From Brevibacillus brevis (GTDB lineage Bacteria; Bacillota; Bacilli; Brevibacillales; Brevibacillaceae): a stretch of 64,000 nt of DNA. The translations under genes were made by a program, and so were the position numbers. The notes beneath the pieces were generated by a model that ran no database searches, had not been told where the DNA came from, and saw nothing but the letters and a program-made list of their open reading frames with translations. This document shows positions 27,610 to 36,431 of this stretch, piece after piece. The stretch spans positions 3,547,501 to 3,611,500 of the forward strand of contig NZ_CP134050.1 of the NCBI RefSeq assembly GCF_031583145.1. The letters are read 5' to 3'. Positions within the stretch are counted from its first letter, which is position 1. Every line of letters starts with the position of its first letter.

Positions 27610-27617
27610 AAAAAAAA
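27610..27617. repeat. Left 8-bp target duplication of the IS element (A8)
   Basis: Eight A residues directly abut the left inverted repeat; eight A residues also abut the right end (29294-29301). This is consistent with an 8-bp target-site duplication. Because the sequence is a homopolymer, the exact duplication length cannot be proved from this copy alone. Confidence 0.6.
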
Positions 27618-27699
27618 CTACGACTGACCAATTAACTAACAAGGATTTCCAAGACCTCTGTCGAAGTTAGTCATTAGCCTATTTGACGGAGGTCTTCTC

Positions 27700-29293
27700 A
27701 TGCCTTTACCCAAGAATCGTGTCATTCCTGAAAAGAAAATATACTTTCGGCCAGAGATACAGCATTGCCCGCACTGTGGCACGAAACTCAGGCGACATCA
27801 TACCGCATGGAAAAAGAATGTCATCACACTTGCCGGTGTTATCCAAGCTTGGAGTATGGCTTATGCTTGCAGCAACGCAGATTGCTCATACCCCAGAACC
27901 TATTACAAATCCGCTGAAGCTGAGCTTCTCAGCATGAAACACACTTCCTACGGTTTTGACGTGCTAGCGTTGGTTGGTCAGCTTCGGTTTAAGCAACATA
28001 TGACAATCGGCGAAATTACGGAAACGTTGAATCAGCGCGGGGTAACCACGTCAGAACGCAATTCTCAGCGGTTGTACGAACGTTATCTTACCTTGCTCCG
28101 CGCTAGCGTGACGGATCACGTCAAGCAAGCACTCAAGCAAGTTGTTCAGGACCGTGGCGGTATCATGATTTCCATGGACGGTGTTCAGCCCGAGAAAGGC
28201 AATGAGACGCTCTATGTCATACGAGAAGTATTCAGCGGAACGATCCTGTCTGCACAAAATCTAAAGAGTAGCTCCGCAGAAGAACTTAAGAAACTCATCC
28301 TGCCTGTTATCGAACTGGGATTTCCCATCATCGGGATCGTTACGGATGGTCAACAATCCATCCGAATGGCCATGGAATCGTTACTGCCGGACGTGCCGTA
28401 CCAATACTGCCAATACCACTATCTAAAGGACATTGCAAAGCCTGTTGTCGATTTAGACCGCAAGCTCAAGACAGGAATCAAGAAGAGCCTCCGTGGTATT
28501 CGCGAAGTCGAGAAGCGAATCGAAAACGATGCCTCTACAGAAGCAGAGGTGGCAAAAGATTACGTGGCGGCCATTCGTTCTGTGCTCCTCGAAGACGGCA
28601 ATCCCCCACTCGATCTACCGGGCATACGTGTTTATGAAAATGCTAGAGCCATTCAGGCTTCCCTCGAACGATGCCTGAGTAAAAAAGGGGCCCTCTCTGC
28701 TCAAAAACCTAATCAGAATTTTCGATAAATTGGATGATTTTGAAGAGCAATATGCTACCGTGATGCGCTGGTCCAAACCGATTCACCACGTTGCCGGGAT
28801 CTTGAATCCAAGCATAGATAAACGAAGTGAAACGGTTCGATTTCATATGCAGCATCTGTTAGATTGGGTTGAACAGACGTACACCAGCAAAGACGACTTG
28901 CCAATGGTTGCAAATCTGAAAAGCTACTCCCGGGGGTTTTGGAAAGGCCTGTTTACGTGTTACGACCATCCGCATGTCCCACGAACGAACAACGACCATG
29001 AGCGCTTCTTCCGCCAGACGAAGACCCGGCATCGACGGATGACGGGTCTGAGAAGTTGGAACGAATATATCCTCCGAAGTGGTGAAATGGTCGTATTTGT
29101 CGATGACGCACTTCACCAGAGTAATGTGTTAAGTAGACTTCAGTCTGTAAACTACCTTGATTTTAAAAATGAACGCCTGCGTTGGTCTGCTCGTTTGAGT
29201 GAAGCTACCAAACGCAGACGATTCCGAACGAATACAAGTGTGTACCTGGAACAGGCCGAAAATGCTTACTGTATGTTAATTGGTCAGTCGTAG
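27700..29293 (+). pseudogene. MULE-type DDE transposase, frameshifted
   Basis: The first frame (27700-28728, 342 aa) has an N-terminal Cys pair motif (C23-x2-C26 ... C57-x4-C62, zinc-finger-like), then DDE-type catalytic residues D160 (ISMDGVQ) and D216 (IVTDGQQS) and QYHYLKDIAKP. The second frame (from about 28690 to 29293) has the third acidic residue in NNDHERFFRQTKTRHRRMTG. The two frames join if one base is skipped in AAAAAAGGGG at 28681-28690. The split places the catalytic Glu in the other frame, so the gene is either inactive, expressed by +1 slippage, or a sequencing error. Confidence 0.8.
29275..29293. repeat. Right terminal inverted repeat of the IS element
   Basis: GTTAATTGGTCAGTCGTAG, perfect 19-bp inverted copy of 27618-27636. 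The last three bases are the stop codon of the transposase frame. Confidence 0.9.
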
Positions 29294-29324
29294 AAAAAAA
29301 ATGCCTCCCAGCAGCGCCGGGAAG
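29294..29324 (-). terminator. Terminator downstream of yraN, split from its flank by the IS
   Basis: On the minus strand CTTCCC and GGGAGG form a short stem followed by ATTTTTTTT. The eight T (A8 on the plus strand at 29294-29301) are the same tract that flanks the IS, so the element inserted exactly at the U-tract of this terminator. The 160 nt between it and yraN hold no gene that I can see. Confidence 0.55.
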
Positions 29325-29485
29325 CGGATGATGATGCTTGGAGGAGTTTCATCGCGTCGAGTACAGTACATAGTACGCTGGGAGCAAGGCAGTTGATGTA
29401 GACATATCCCCAATAACCCGGCATCCAGGAGCCCTTTTTTTCCCCGTTTGCTATCCTCCTGGGGTCGGGCAACCGGATAGTCCGG

Positions 29486-29857
29486 TCAAAATGCGTGCTT
29501 GATGTGATCAAGACTGCATTCGGTGATAGACTTGTCCCCCCTCGAACAATGAATCGCAATGACGTCAAACCGGAAGGACGGAATATGCCGAGAATCGTTC
29601 TGTAAATACTCTAAGGCCAGTTCCCTCAGCTTCTGCCTTTTTCTCCACGTGACCGATTCAGCAGCTGTGCCGAATACCTGCCCGCTCCTCGTCCGAACCT
29701 CCACGAACACGAGTTCCTCTCCGTCGATCGCTACGAGATCAATCTCTCCGCGCCGCGTACGAATATTGCGCCCAACGATTTCATATCCGCTCTGTAGAAG
29801 ATAGGCCTCTGCCATCCTCTCTCCCCGCTGTCCCAGTGCAGCTCGGCTGTCGCTCAC
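29486..29857 (-). CDS. YraN/UPF0102 family endonuclease-like protein
   Basis: A 123-aa protein with the UPF0102 core of restriction-endonuclease-like fold: GQRGERMAEAYLLQSGYEI, RRGEIDLVAIDGEELVFVEVRTR (D, E-x-R catalytic-like residues) and a C-terminal IPSFRFDVIAI strand. Cellular role is unsettled; a nuclease or Holliday-junction role is suspected. GTG 29857 overlaps the previous gene by 4 nt (GTGA), with GGAGGGG upstream. It is the last gene of the rnhB-fliK-like-flhB-like run. Confidence 0.92.
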   Translation of the reverse strand: MSDSRAALGQRGERMAEAYLLQSGYEIVGRNIRTRRGEIDLVAIDGEELVFVEVRTRSGQVFGTAAESVTWRKRQKLRELALEYLQNDSRHIPSFRFDVIAIHCSRGDKSITECSLDHIKHAF

Positions 29858-30147
29858 CCGTTGCTTTCCCCTCCTTTGTCCAGACGATATACGAAAGCGA
29901 GGACTTCTGCGACGACCTGATACAACTCAGGCGGAATTTGCTGGTTGAGATCCAGCTTACCCAATACCTCTACCAGCGACGGGTCTTCCTGTACCGGGAT
30001 GTGGTTTTCCTTTGCCGCCTTCAAAATATTTTCGGCTACGTACCCCTTCCCTTTCGCCACCACCTTGGGAGCTTCCATGGTACCTGCCTGATACTTGAGT
30101 GCGACCGCCTGCTTTCGTTTGCTTTCCGATTCCTTGGGCTGACTCAT
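29854..30147 (-). CDS. FlhB C-terminal-domain homologue (YlqH type)
   Basis: A 97-aa cytoplasmic protein similar to the soluble C-terminal domain of FlhB/YscU: AVALKYQAGTMEAPKVVAKG, ILKAAKENHIPVQEDPSLV, and LAFVYRLDK at the end. In FlhB the cleavage site is Asn-Pro-Thr-His; the equivalent here is absent, so it corresponds to the piece after the cleavage. A role in flagellar secretion control together with the FliK-like protein upstream is a reasonable inference. It overlaps both neighbours by 4 nt. Confidence 0.88.
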   Translation of the reverse strand: MSQPKESESKRKQAVALKYQAGTMEAPKVVAKGKGYVAENILKAAKENHIPVQEDPSLVEVLGKLDLNQQIPPELYQVVAEVLAFVYRLDKGGESNG

Positions 30148-32063
30148 ACCCGCAGATCCACTCCTTTGTACTCAGCCAGCCATGTCTCTTTGACTCCGGC
30201 AGCGGCAGACGACTTCGCACGCTGTTCGGGAATGGATTGGACCCGAACGGCAGAAAGCTGGTAGCCGATGTCCTGCAGCTGCTGTGCAAAGCGGTCCTTC
30301 ATCCCGTGCACAATCGGTTCTACCCAGGAGGTATCGTTGAATATTTGCAAATTGACGATTCGATTGACAATACTGACATCGATCATGGTCGTACCCATGG
30401 TCTTCAAGTCGAGGTGGAAAAAAAGCCGGCAATTTTCTGCGTCGATCTGTCCGCCGCCTCTTTTTTTCGATTCGATCTGAACGTAAGCCGTATCCTCCCC
30501 TTGAGCGGAACGTATGGGGATTTGCATAACGATTTGGGAAAGGGCTTGGCTGCTCGGCTGGACCATCATGAGCTGTTGGCCGGTGACTTGCTGAAGCAAC
30601 TGGTCCGCCGCTTCCCGCAACGCGGTCGGCACGGTGTGAGCCGGCGCCTGGATGACTTGCAGAAGCATGGACTTCACCGATTCCATCTGACCCAAGTGTC
30701 GGGCATCCGGCAATGCTCCAGGCAGTGACTGTCCCAGCAAGTCGCGTTCATGGGCGATACCCATCTGGCGAAACAGCTCCTGAATCGGATGATTGCCTGG
30801 GGGGACTGCTGAAGACTCCTGATTCACCAACACTCCCTGCTGATTCAGGCTCACGTACTGCCCGTTCCCTGTTGCCTGCGGCGCTTTGGCTGATTGCTCC
30901 GCTACCCCAGCCCCTTCGCGGTTGGCTGCGAGTGGCAACGTAACCGGGACAGGCTCCTCTCTCCCTGGGGCTGAGAGGCCTGCCGTCGCTTGAACCGCAT
31001 TTCGGTTTTGGCTGGCTCCTGACAGAGCGCTTCCACTATTTTGCGGCTCAGCTGCACTCGCTGTTTTCGATGGTACGGACTCCAGTTGCCCGCCTTGTGC
31101 GCCGGGCAGCTGAGCGGATGGATTCGGAACCGTACTGTTTGGGGAAACGCGCATCGCCTCTCCGGAAGATGGGCCTTGCAAAGCGGTTGCCCCTGATGTG
31201 GGAGCAAGCGAAATGGTTTTCGTCGTTCCATCAGCGGTTTGTGACAGCACTTGTCCATTCTGGGTGTTTGGACCAGCAGGCGCTGGAGTAGATCGATTGC
31301 CATCCTGCTGTGCCAAAGGAGAGAGCGGAGTGGTATCCTCTGCGGCGGACAACGTTACGGGCAATGCTGCCACTTTTTCTCTCAAAAGCGAAACCAGCCC
31401 TCGAAGAGCTCCATTGGTCTGGCCCGCCTGCGTTTGCAACATTGCACCCGTGGCCTGGCCTGGCTGCCCCCCCGCTGTTTCCTCTCCCAGAAATGCGGAT
31501 GATTGCTGCAGAAAGGCTTGGATTGCCTGGCTGATCGGCTTATCGGACAGAAACGCTTTCAGACCTGCCACCGCATCGGGGGTAAGCGGCAAGTTTCGCT
31601 TGACCGCGATCATGAAAGCTTCCAGTGTGGCGTCGTCGGTGCCAAGTCGAGCGGCCACAGCCGTAAAGGCTTGAACCGTTTCTTTGTTGACGGGCAAATT
31701 GGCATTCATCAGCGCCGTGACAATCGCCTTGCTTTCTTTTGTGTCCGGCAGCCCCAACGTGCGAATCAGGCTTTCCAGCGATGCCTCTTTCCCTGCCCCA
31801 TCGCCCGCGGTGTCGAGGACTTTCAGTGTAACGACATCGGAAGAGGGCTGAACCTGGAGCCAAGCCTTTTGACCTTCCTCCAGCCTTGCCTCCAGCTTCG
31901 CCTGCACCTTCGTGCCGCCAATCTGCACCAGCGCCATGTTGTCCGGATACAGCTTGACCACGGTTCCTTTGAACACTTGCCCCTCGGTCAGCTCGACAGG
32001 CTTCGGAGCGGAAATCGGCGTGCGCTGCACCAATGATTGGATCAGTTGTGACGGGGAAAACAT
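30144..32063 (-). CDS. FliK-like flagellar hook-length-type protein (YlqG type)
   Basis: A 639-aa protein, larger than the B. subtilis YlqG of about 500 aa. Residues 1-65 form an OB-like beta region (GQVFKGTVVKLYPDNMALVQI), residues 230-400 are a long Gln/Ser/Pro/Ala/Thr-rich low-complexity linker, and the C-terminal part (about 490-620) shows the Flg_hook-like core with IPIRSAQGEDTAYVQIESK and LFFHLDLKTMGTTMIDVSI. This is the layout of hook-length rulers. AGAGGTGAAGTGCT precedes ATG 32063. It lies far from the main flagellar operon, next to an FlhB-like piece. Confidence 0.8.
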   Translation of the reverse strand: MFSPSQLIQSLVQRTPISAPKPVELTEGQVFKGTVVKLYPDNMALVQIGGTKVQAKLEARLEEGQKAWLQVQPSSDVVTLKVLDTAGDGAGKEASLESLIRTLGLPDTKESKAIVTALMNANLPVNKETVQAFTAVAARLGTDDATLEAFMIAVKRNLPLTPDAVAGLKAFLSDKPISQAIQAFLQQSSAFLGEETAGGQPGQATGAMLQTQAGQTNGALRGLVSLLREKVAALPVTLSAAEDTTPLSPLAQQDGNRSTPAPAGPNTQNGQVLSQTADGTTKTISLAPTSGATALQGPSSGEAMRVSPNSTVPNPSAQLPGAQGGQLESVPSKTASAAEPQNSGSALSGASQNRNAVQATAGLSAPGREEPVPVTLPLAANREGAGVAEQSAKAPQATGNGQYVSLNQQGVLVNQESSAVPPGNHPIQELFRQMGIAHERDLLGQSLPGALPDARHLGQMESVKSMLLQVIQAPAHTVPTALREAADQLLQQVTGQQLMMVQPSSQALSQIVMQIPIRSAQGEDTAYVQIESKKRGGGQIDAENCRLFFHLDLKTMGTTMIDVSIVNRIVNLQIFNDTSWVEPIVHGMKDRFAQQLQDIGYQLSAVRVQSIPEQRAKSSAAAGVKETWLAEYKGVDLRV

Positions 32064-32101
32064 AGCACTTCACCTCTCGAAAGGCCATCAAACGGGCGAG
32101 A

Positions 32102-32878
32102 TCACGCCTGCTTTTTCACGCCGGTAAAGGTCATCCGATGGATCGGGCTGGGTCCGTAGCGTTCAATCGCAGCCAAATGCTCGGCCGTTCCGTAGCCTGC
32201 ATGTTTTTCAAAGCCGTACGCTGGATAGTCTCGTGCAAACTCCGCCATCATTCGGTCGCGGGTCACCTTGGCTACAATCGAGGCTGCCGCGATCGACACG
32301 CTTTTTCCGTCGCCGCCGATGATCGGCACTTGCTCACAGGAGAGCCCCGTAAGCTGAACCGCATCGATCAGGCAAGCATCTGGAGCAAGATCAGCCGCGA
32401 CAATGGCCTTGTGCATCGCTTCCTTCGTAGCGTTCAATATATTGATCGCATCGATGCGTGCGGCGTCCACGACTCCGATCCCGATGGCCGCTGCATCTCG
32501 AAGAATGATTTCATAGTAAGCCTCTCGGGTGGCTGCCGGCACTTTTTTCGAATCGTTCAGACCCGGCAAATAAAAATCCTCGGGCAAACAGACAGCCGCT
32601 GCCACAACCGGCCCCGCCAGCGGTCCTCGGCCGACCTCGTCCACTCCGAACAAATGGCGGTAGCCCTTGTCCCGCAGCGCGCACTCATACTTCGTCATTT
32701 CAGCCCACTGCTGCGCGAGCTTCTCTTGACGCTGAAGTGCGGCTTCATGCCGGCGAGCGAGCTCCTGCACTCCTGCCCGCTTGTCTTCCTTCAGCCATTG
32801 TAAAAAATCTTTGGGCAACTCGTCCAATTTTTCGAGCATCGCCTTTATTTCCTTTATCGACAGTTCCGCGATGTTCAT
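32102..32878 (-). CDS. rnhB: Ribonuclease HII
   Basis: RNase HII removes RNA from RNA-DNA hybrids and single ribonucleotides from DNA. The 258-aa product (ATG 32878, AAGGAGAAATG upstream) has an N-terminal extension of about 70 residues rich in charged helices, as in B. subtilis, then VDEVGRGPLAGPVVAAAV with the catalytic DEVGRG, LNDSKKVP, and the C-terminal KVTRDRMM / GYGTAEHLAAI motifs. It follows rbgA. Confidence 0.97.
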   Translation of the reverse strand: MNIAELSIKEIKAMLEKLDELPKDFLQWLKEDKRAGVQELARRHEAALQRQEKLAQQWAEMTKYECALRDKGYRHLFGVDEVGRGPLAGPVVAAAVCLPEDFYLPGLNDSKKVPAATREAYYEIILRDAAAIGIGVVDAARIDAINILNATKEAMHKAIVAADLAPDACLIDAVQLTGLSCEQVPIIGGDGKSVSIAAASIVAKVTRDRMMAEFARDYPAYGFEKHAGYGTAEHLAAIERYGPSPIHRMTFTGVKKQA

Positions 32879-32954
32879 TGAATCATTTCTCCTTATGTAC
32901 CATCTTGAGAACGGAAAATCGGCCACGCTTGTTTACCCGGTGGCTTTCCCGCGT

Positions 32955-32992
32955 AAAAAAAACCGTCTACCACCGAAATGATAGACAGGTTT
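32955..32992 (-). terminator. Probable terminator after rbgA
   Basis: Minus strand: AACCTGTCTA, loop, TAGACGGTT followed by TTTTTT. It lies about 10 nt past the rbgA stop. Confidence 0.75.
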
Positions 32993-33002
32993 TCGCATAT
33001 GC

Positions 33003-33896
33003 TCATTCCGACAACGAGAGCGGCTTGCCGATGGGCTCGTCCATCTCCCAGTCGACGGGGCGCTCCACGGACACCTGGCCCAGCTTTCCTGAGCGCAGCT
33101 CCCGCAAAAAGATCTCCGCCGCCTTGTCGTAGTCGATATTTCCGCCGGATACCAGACAGCCGCGCTTCTTGCCGATTTCCTCGAGCATGGCCACCTTGTC
33201 TTCCGGCAGCTCCTTCAGCTTGAAGCGCTCCAGCAGCCGCTCCGGATAGTAGTGCATCATGTAGCTGATCGCGAACAGCGCCACTTCCGTGAAGTCGATC
33301 AATTCGTCCTTGATCGCCCCGCTCGCAGCGAGTCTGAGCCCGACCATCTGGTCCTCGAACTTTGGCCACAAAATCCCGGGTGTATCCAGCAGCTCGAGAG
33401 TATCGCCCATTTTGACCCATTGCTGGGCTTTCGTTACCGCAGGGCGGTCACCCGTCTGCGCGACAGCCCGCTTGGACAGCCGGTTGATCAACGAAGACTT
33501 TCCGACATTGGGAATACCGAGGATCATGATTCGGATTGCCCGTGCCTGCATGCCGCGCTCCGTTCGCTTGGCCAACATCTCTCCAGCCAGCTCACGGCAA
33601 AGCTCCGGCAGCTTGCTGACGCCTTTCCCGCTCAAGGCGTCGATCGGCAGCGTACGGATCCCTTGCTCGCGGAAGTAGGCCATCCATTGCTCGGTGACCT
33701 GATCATCTGCCAAATCGGCTTTGTTCAACAGGATCAGTCTGGGCTTGTCGCTGACGATTTCGTCGATCATCGGATTGCGGCTGGACAACGGAAGCCTTGC
33801 ATCCAGCAGTTCGATGACCACATCGATCAGTTTGAGTTTTTCCGTCACTTGACGGCGGGCTTTTGCCATATGGCCAGGAAACCATTGAATTGTCAT
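33003..33896 (-). CDS. rbgA: Ribosome biogenesis GTPase RbgA (YlqF)
   Basis: RbgA is needed to complete the 50S subunit. It is a circularly permuted GTPase: NKAD (G4, about residue 58-61) precedes GIPNVGKSSL (G1, about 127-136) and DTPG (G3). The 297-aa product starts at ATG 33896 (AAGGTAGGTG upstream) with the typical MTIQWFPGHMAKARR. A C-terminal helical domain follows. Its neighbours lepB and rnhB are the same as in B. subtilis. Confidence 0.97.
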   Translation of the reverse strand: MTIQWFPGHMAKARRQVTEKLKLIDVVIELLDARLPLSSRNPMIDEIVSDKPRLILLNKADLADDQVTEQWMAYFREQGIRTLPIDALSGKGVSKLPELCRELAGEMLAKRTERGMQARAIRIMILGIPNVGKSSLINRLSKRAVAQTGDRPAVTKAQQWVKMGDTLELLDTPGILWPKFEDQMVGLRLAASGAIKDELIDFTEVALFAISYMMHYYPERLLERFKLKELPEDKVAMLEEIGKKRGCLVSGGNIDYDKAAEIFLRELRSGKLGQVSVERPVDWEMDEPIGKPLSLSE

Positions 33897-33930
33897 GTTG
33901 TTCACCTACCTTGCAGCTTGCTTGTTTGCC

Positions 33931-34494
33931 TTATTTCGTCATACGCATGTCCGCTAACGGCCAAAAGGTAAACTCGGCACGTCCCACGACCGTGCTGATC
34001 GCAACGGGCCCGATCATCCTGCTGTCGCGGCTGTTCGGACGGTTGTCGCCCATGACAAAAATATGGTCGGCCGGTACTTTCACAGGGGGAAAGTCGCTTG
34101 TGAATACTGTCCCGCCTTCTTTTTTCCACGCTTCCTTATGCTGTGCAAGATACGGTTCTTCTACCAGCTTCCCGTTGACGAACAGCTGATCCCCTTTTGC
34201 CTCTACCGTATCTCCTGGTACTGCGATGACCCGTTTGATGTAATCGCGCGTAGCCTCCGCATGAAAGACGATAATGTCGCCCGGTTTGGGATCTCCCATA
34301 TAATAGATTGCCTTATTGACAACCAATTTTTCATTGTTATGTAAGGTGGTTTCCATGGACTCGCCCTCCACGATAAAGGGGGCGAATAGGAAGGTCCGGA
34401 TGAGAAATGCCAGTACTATCGCAATACCCAGCGCACGGGTCCATTCCCAAATCTCGTTTTTCTTGGCGCGGGTGGAGGTAACTTCTTCACTCAT
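33931..34494 (-). CDS. lepB: Signal peptidase I
   Basis: The enzyme removes Sec signal peptides. The 187-aa protein (ATG 34494, GGGAGGATCGGAATC upstream) has one N-terminal membrane anchor (about residues 18-39), the catalytic Ser46 in EGESMETTL and Lys87 in DYIKRVIAVPGD, and box E MGDNRPNSRDSR. This is the Gram-positive P-type form. It lies between rplS and rbgA. Confidence 0.97.
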   Translation of the reverse strand: MSEEVTSTRAKKNEIWEWTRALGIAIVLAFLIRTFLFAPFIVEGESMETTLHNNEKLVVNKAIYYMGDPKPGDIIVFHAEATRDYIKRVIAVPGDTVEAKGDQLFVNGKLVEEPYLAQHKEAWKKEGGTVFTSDFPPVKVPADHIFVMGDNRPNSRDSRMIGPVAISTVVGRAEFTFWPLADMRMTK

Positions 34495-34586
34495 GATTCC
34501 GATCCTCCCGTGTTGGCTCGTCCATCGTGTCGTCTTCAGACCTTGGCTATGCCAAGCCAAATCAATCCTGCTTTTTGGTACAAATG

Positions 34587-34620
34587 GAAAAAAGAGGCCT
34601 GGCTAGCAGACCAGTCCTCT
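34587..34620 (-). terminator. Terminator after rplS
   Basis: AGAGGCCTGG / CCAGTCCTCT on the plus strand gives a near-perfect 10-bp stem; on the minus strand it is followed by TTTTTT. It lies about 20 nt after rplS and ends that transcript before lepB. Confidence 0.85.
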
Positions 34621-34641
34621 TTCCTATGCGTCATCAAACGC

Positions 34642-34989
34642 TTATCGGCGGATTTCTTTAATGCGAGCTGCTTTACCCACGCGATCACGCAGATAGTACA
34701 GTTTCGCACGGCGCACTTTACCATGACGCACGATTTCGATCTTGTCGATCTTAGGCGTGTGTACTGGGAAGGTACGCTCAACACCTACACCGTAAGAAAT
34801 CTTACGAACGGTGAAAGTCTCGCTGATACCAGTACCACGACGGCGGATAACAACGCCTTCGAAGAGCTGAATACGCTCACGCTGACCCTCGATAACCTTT
34901 ACGTGTACACGAACGGTGTCACCAGGTCGGAACGCAGGAATGTCCTGTTTCAATTGCTCTTTTTCCAATTCGCGAATTACTTGGTTCAT
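34642..34989 (-). CDS. rplS: 50S ribosomal protein L19
   Basis: A 115-aa ribosomal protein that sits at the 30S-50S interface. The sequence carries the L19 signatures ([59 protein letters not shown] and [17 protein letters not shown]). GGAAGGAGGGAATTC precedes ATG 34989. It has its own promoter and leader upstream and a terminator downstream. Confidence 0.98.
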   Translation of the reverse strand: MNQVIRELEKEQLKQDIPAFRPGDTVRVHVKVIEGQRERIQLFEGVVIRRRGTGISETFTVRKISYGVGVERTFPVHTPKIDKIEIVRHGKVRRAKLYYLRDRVGKAARIKEIRR

Positions 34990-35103
34990 TTGAATTCCCT
35001 CCTTCCGATCAGACGTTCTTACTCGTCTACCACTGGATGGCTCAGCGCAAATGCCTGAGATACGAGTAGCGGACCGCCTTAGTCAGCGGGCAAAATTGCC
35101 ACA
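34990..35103 (-). ncRNA. Probable L19 leader RNA in front of rplS
   Basis: The 5' region of rplS contains a structured leader with CAGTGG and the self-complementary segments ATCTCAGGC...GCTGAGCC (minus strand), located between the promoter at 35110-35138 and the rplS start. In Bacillota the rplS leader is a known cis-acting ribosomal-protein RNA; the match here is judged by position and general shape, not by a covariance search. Confidence 0.5.
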
Positions 35104-35109
35104 AGAAGT

Positions 35110-35138
35110 ATAATAACACATTGGGCGACAAACGACAA
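35110..35138 (-). promoter_or_regulatory. SigA-type promoter of rplS
   Basis: Minus strand: TTGTCG (35138-35133), a 17-nt spacer, TATTAT (35115-35110), with an upstream TG motif (TGTGT) near the -10. It lies just downstream of the trmD stop and would start a transcript of about 110 nt of leader before rplS. Confidence 0.65.
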
Positions 35139-35146
35139 GGCAATAT

Positions 35147-35893
35147 CTACGGTTTGTCCCCCATTTTTTTCTCATTGTCGAGCTCGTCCAGCAGCTTTTT
35201 CATTTCGTCCGTCATTTCCAGCTTGTGCAGAAGGTCTGGCCTGCGCTCGCGGGTGCGGCGCAGCGATTCCTTCAGGCGCCATTTTACGATATTGGCATGA
35301 TGCCCGGAGAGAAGGATGTCCGGCACCTTCCAGCCGCGGAAATCGGCAGGTCTGGTGTAATGAGGGTATTCCAATAGACCCGTGGAAAAGGAATCTTCCT
35401 CCGCCGACGTCTGGTTGCCGAGAGCCCCAGGCTGCAGCCGCACCACGCTGTCGATGACGACCATGGATGCCAGTTCGCCGCCTGTCAGCACATAATCGCC
35501 GATCGAGATTTCGTCTGTGACCAGATGCTCGCGGATGCGCTCATCGTAGCCTTCGTAATGGCCGCAAATGAATACGAGGTGCTCTTCCTGGGCCAGTTCT
35601 TCCGCGAGCTTTTGATGGTAGGGAACGCCTTGCGGGCACATAAGGATAACCCTTGGCTTTTTCTCTCCCGTCATCGCCTCCACAGCGCGAAACAGCGGTT
35701 CCGGCTTCAAAACCATGCCGCCCCCTCCACCGTATGGAGTATCGTCTACCGTTCCGTGCTTGCTCTCTGAATAATCGCGAAAGTTGGTCACGTGAAAATC
35801 CACGATTCCTTTTTCGCTGGCTTTTCCCAGAATGCTGCTGGACAAAACCCCCGTAAACATCTCGGGGAAAAGCGTAAGAATGTCTATGCGCAT
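35147..35893 (-). CDS. trmD: tRNA (guanine-N1)-methyltransferase TrmD
   Basis: TrmD methylates G37 next to the anticodon and prevents frameshifting. The 248-aa protein starts [13 protein letters not shown] at ATG 35893 (GGAGGAT upstream, rather far at about 11 nt) and has the trefoil-knot motifs [26 protein letters not shown] and the [12 protein letters not shown] loop. It lies 17 nt after rimM. Confidence 0.97.
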   Translation of the reverse strand: MRIDILTLFPEMFTGVLSSSILGKASEKGIVDFHVTNFRDYSESKHGTVDDTPYGGGGGMVLKPEPLFRAVEAMTGEKKPRVILMCPQGVPYHQKLAEELAQEEHLVFICGHYEGYDERIREHLVTDEISIGDYVLTGGELASMVVIDSVVRLQPGALGNQTSAEEDSFSTGLLEYPHYTRPADFRGWKVPDILLSGHHANIVKWRLKESLRRTRERRPDLLHKLEMTDEMKKLLDELDNEKKMGDKP

Positions 35894-35910
35894 GCGAGTT
35901 CGTATCCTCC

Positions 35911-36426
35911 CTACAGCAAGCCTTCCATGAGGTGGCAAACCACTCGTTTGTTCGCGACGTCCACGTGTTTGATGCAGTCGTCGATATAAGGCAGCAAAAT
36001 TTCTCCACGCTTGCCTTTTACGACCCAGACATCATTGGCACCTGGCTGCATGACGTCCACGATCTTGCCAAGCTCTTCTCCCTCTTCCGTGAACACGTCG
36101 CACCCGATCAGCTGGTGGATGTAATATTCGTCCTCCTCCAGCTCCATGAGCGCTTCTTCCGGGATTTTCAGCTCGCCGCCCTTGTACTTTTCGATGTCGT
36201 TGATATTCGTATACCCATGAAAGCTCAAAATCTCAAAGCCCTTATTATGGCGGCGAGTCGCGATTTTCAATTTCAGCGGCTCAGCGAGAGTCGGGTGGAA
36301 CAAAAACAGCTCGCTCCCTTTTTTGAACCGTTGATCGGGAAAATCCGTCGTGGAAATGACGCGCACTTCTCCGCGCAAGCCGTGGGTATTGACCAGCTTC
36401 CCCACACCGTAGTAACGCTTTTCCAA
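35911..36426 (-). CDS. rimM: Ribosome maturation factor RimM
   Basis: RimM binds S19 and helps 30S head maturation. From TTG 36426 the product is 171 aa, beginning with [22 protein letters not shown], with a C-terminal PRC-like domain ([13 protein letters not shown]). The TTG lies 9 nt after TGGAGGA, and the homologous Bacillus proteins begin at this place. An in-frame ATG at 36447 would overlap ylqD and has no site of its own. Confidence 0.95.
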   Translation of the reverse strand: MEKRYYGVGKLVNTHGLRGEVRVISTTDFPDQRFKKGSELFLFHPTLAEPLKLKIATRRHNKGFEILSFHGYTNINDIEKYKGGELKIPEEALMELEEDEYYIHQLIGCDVFTEEGEELGKIVDVMQPGANDVWVVKGKRGEILLPYIDDCIKHVDVANKRVVCHLMEGLL

Positions 36427-36431
36427 TGCCT

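Larger units (their letters stand above)
27618..29293 (+). mobile_element. Insertion sequence with 19-bp perfect terminal inverted repeats
   Basis: A 1676-bp element. The left end CTACGACTGACCAATTAAC (27618-27636) is exactly the reverse complement of the right end (29275-29293); similarity continues imperfectly for a few bases. It contains one transposase reading frame, broken by a frameshift, whose stop TAG is the last codon inside the right repeat. Flanking A8 tracts suggest an 8-bp duplication, as in Mutator-like (MULE/IS256-superfamily) elements. I cannot name the IS family with confidence. Confidence 0.85.
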
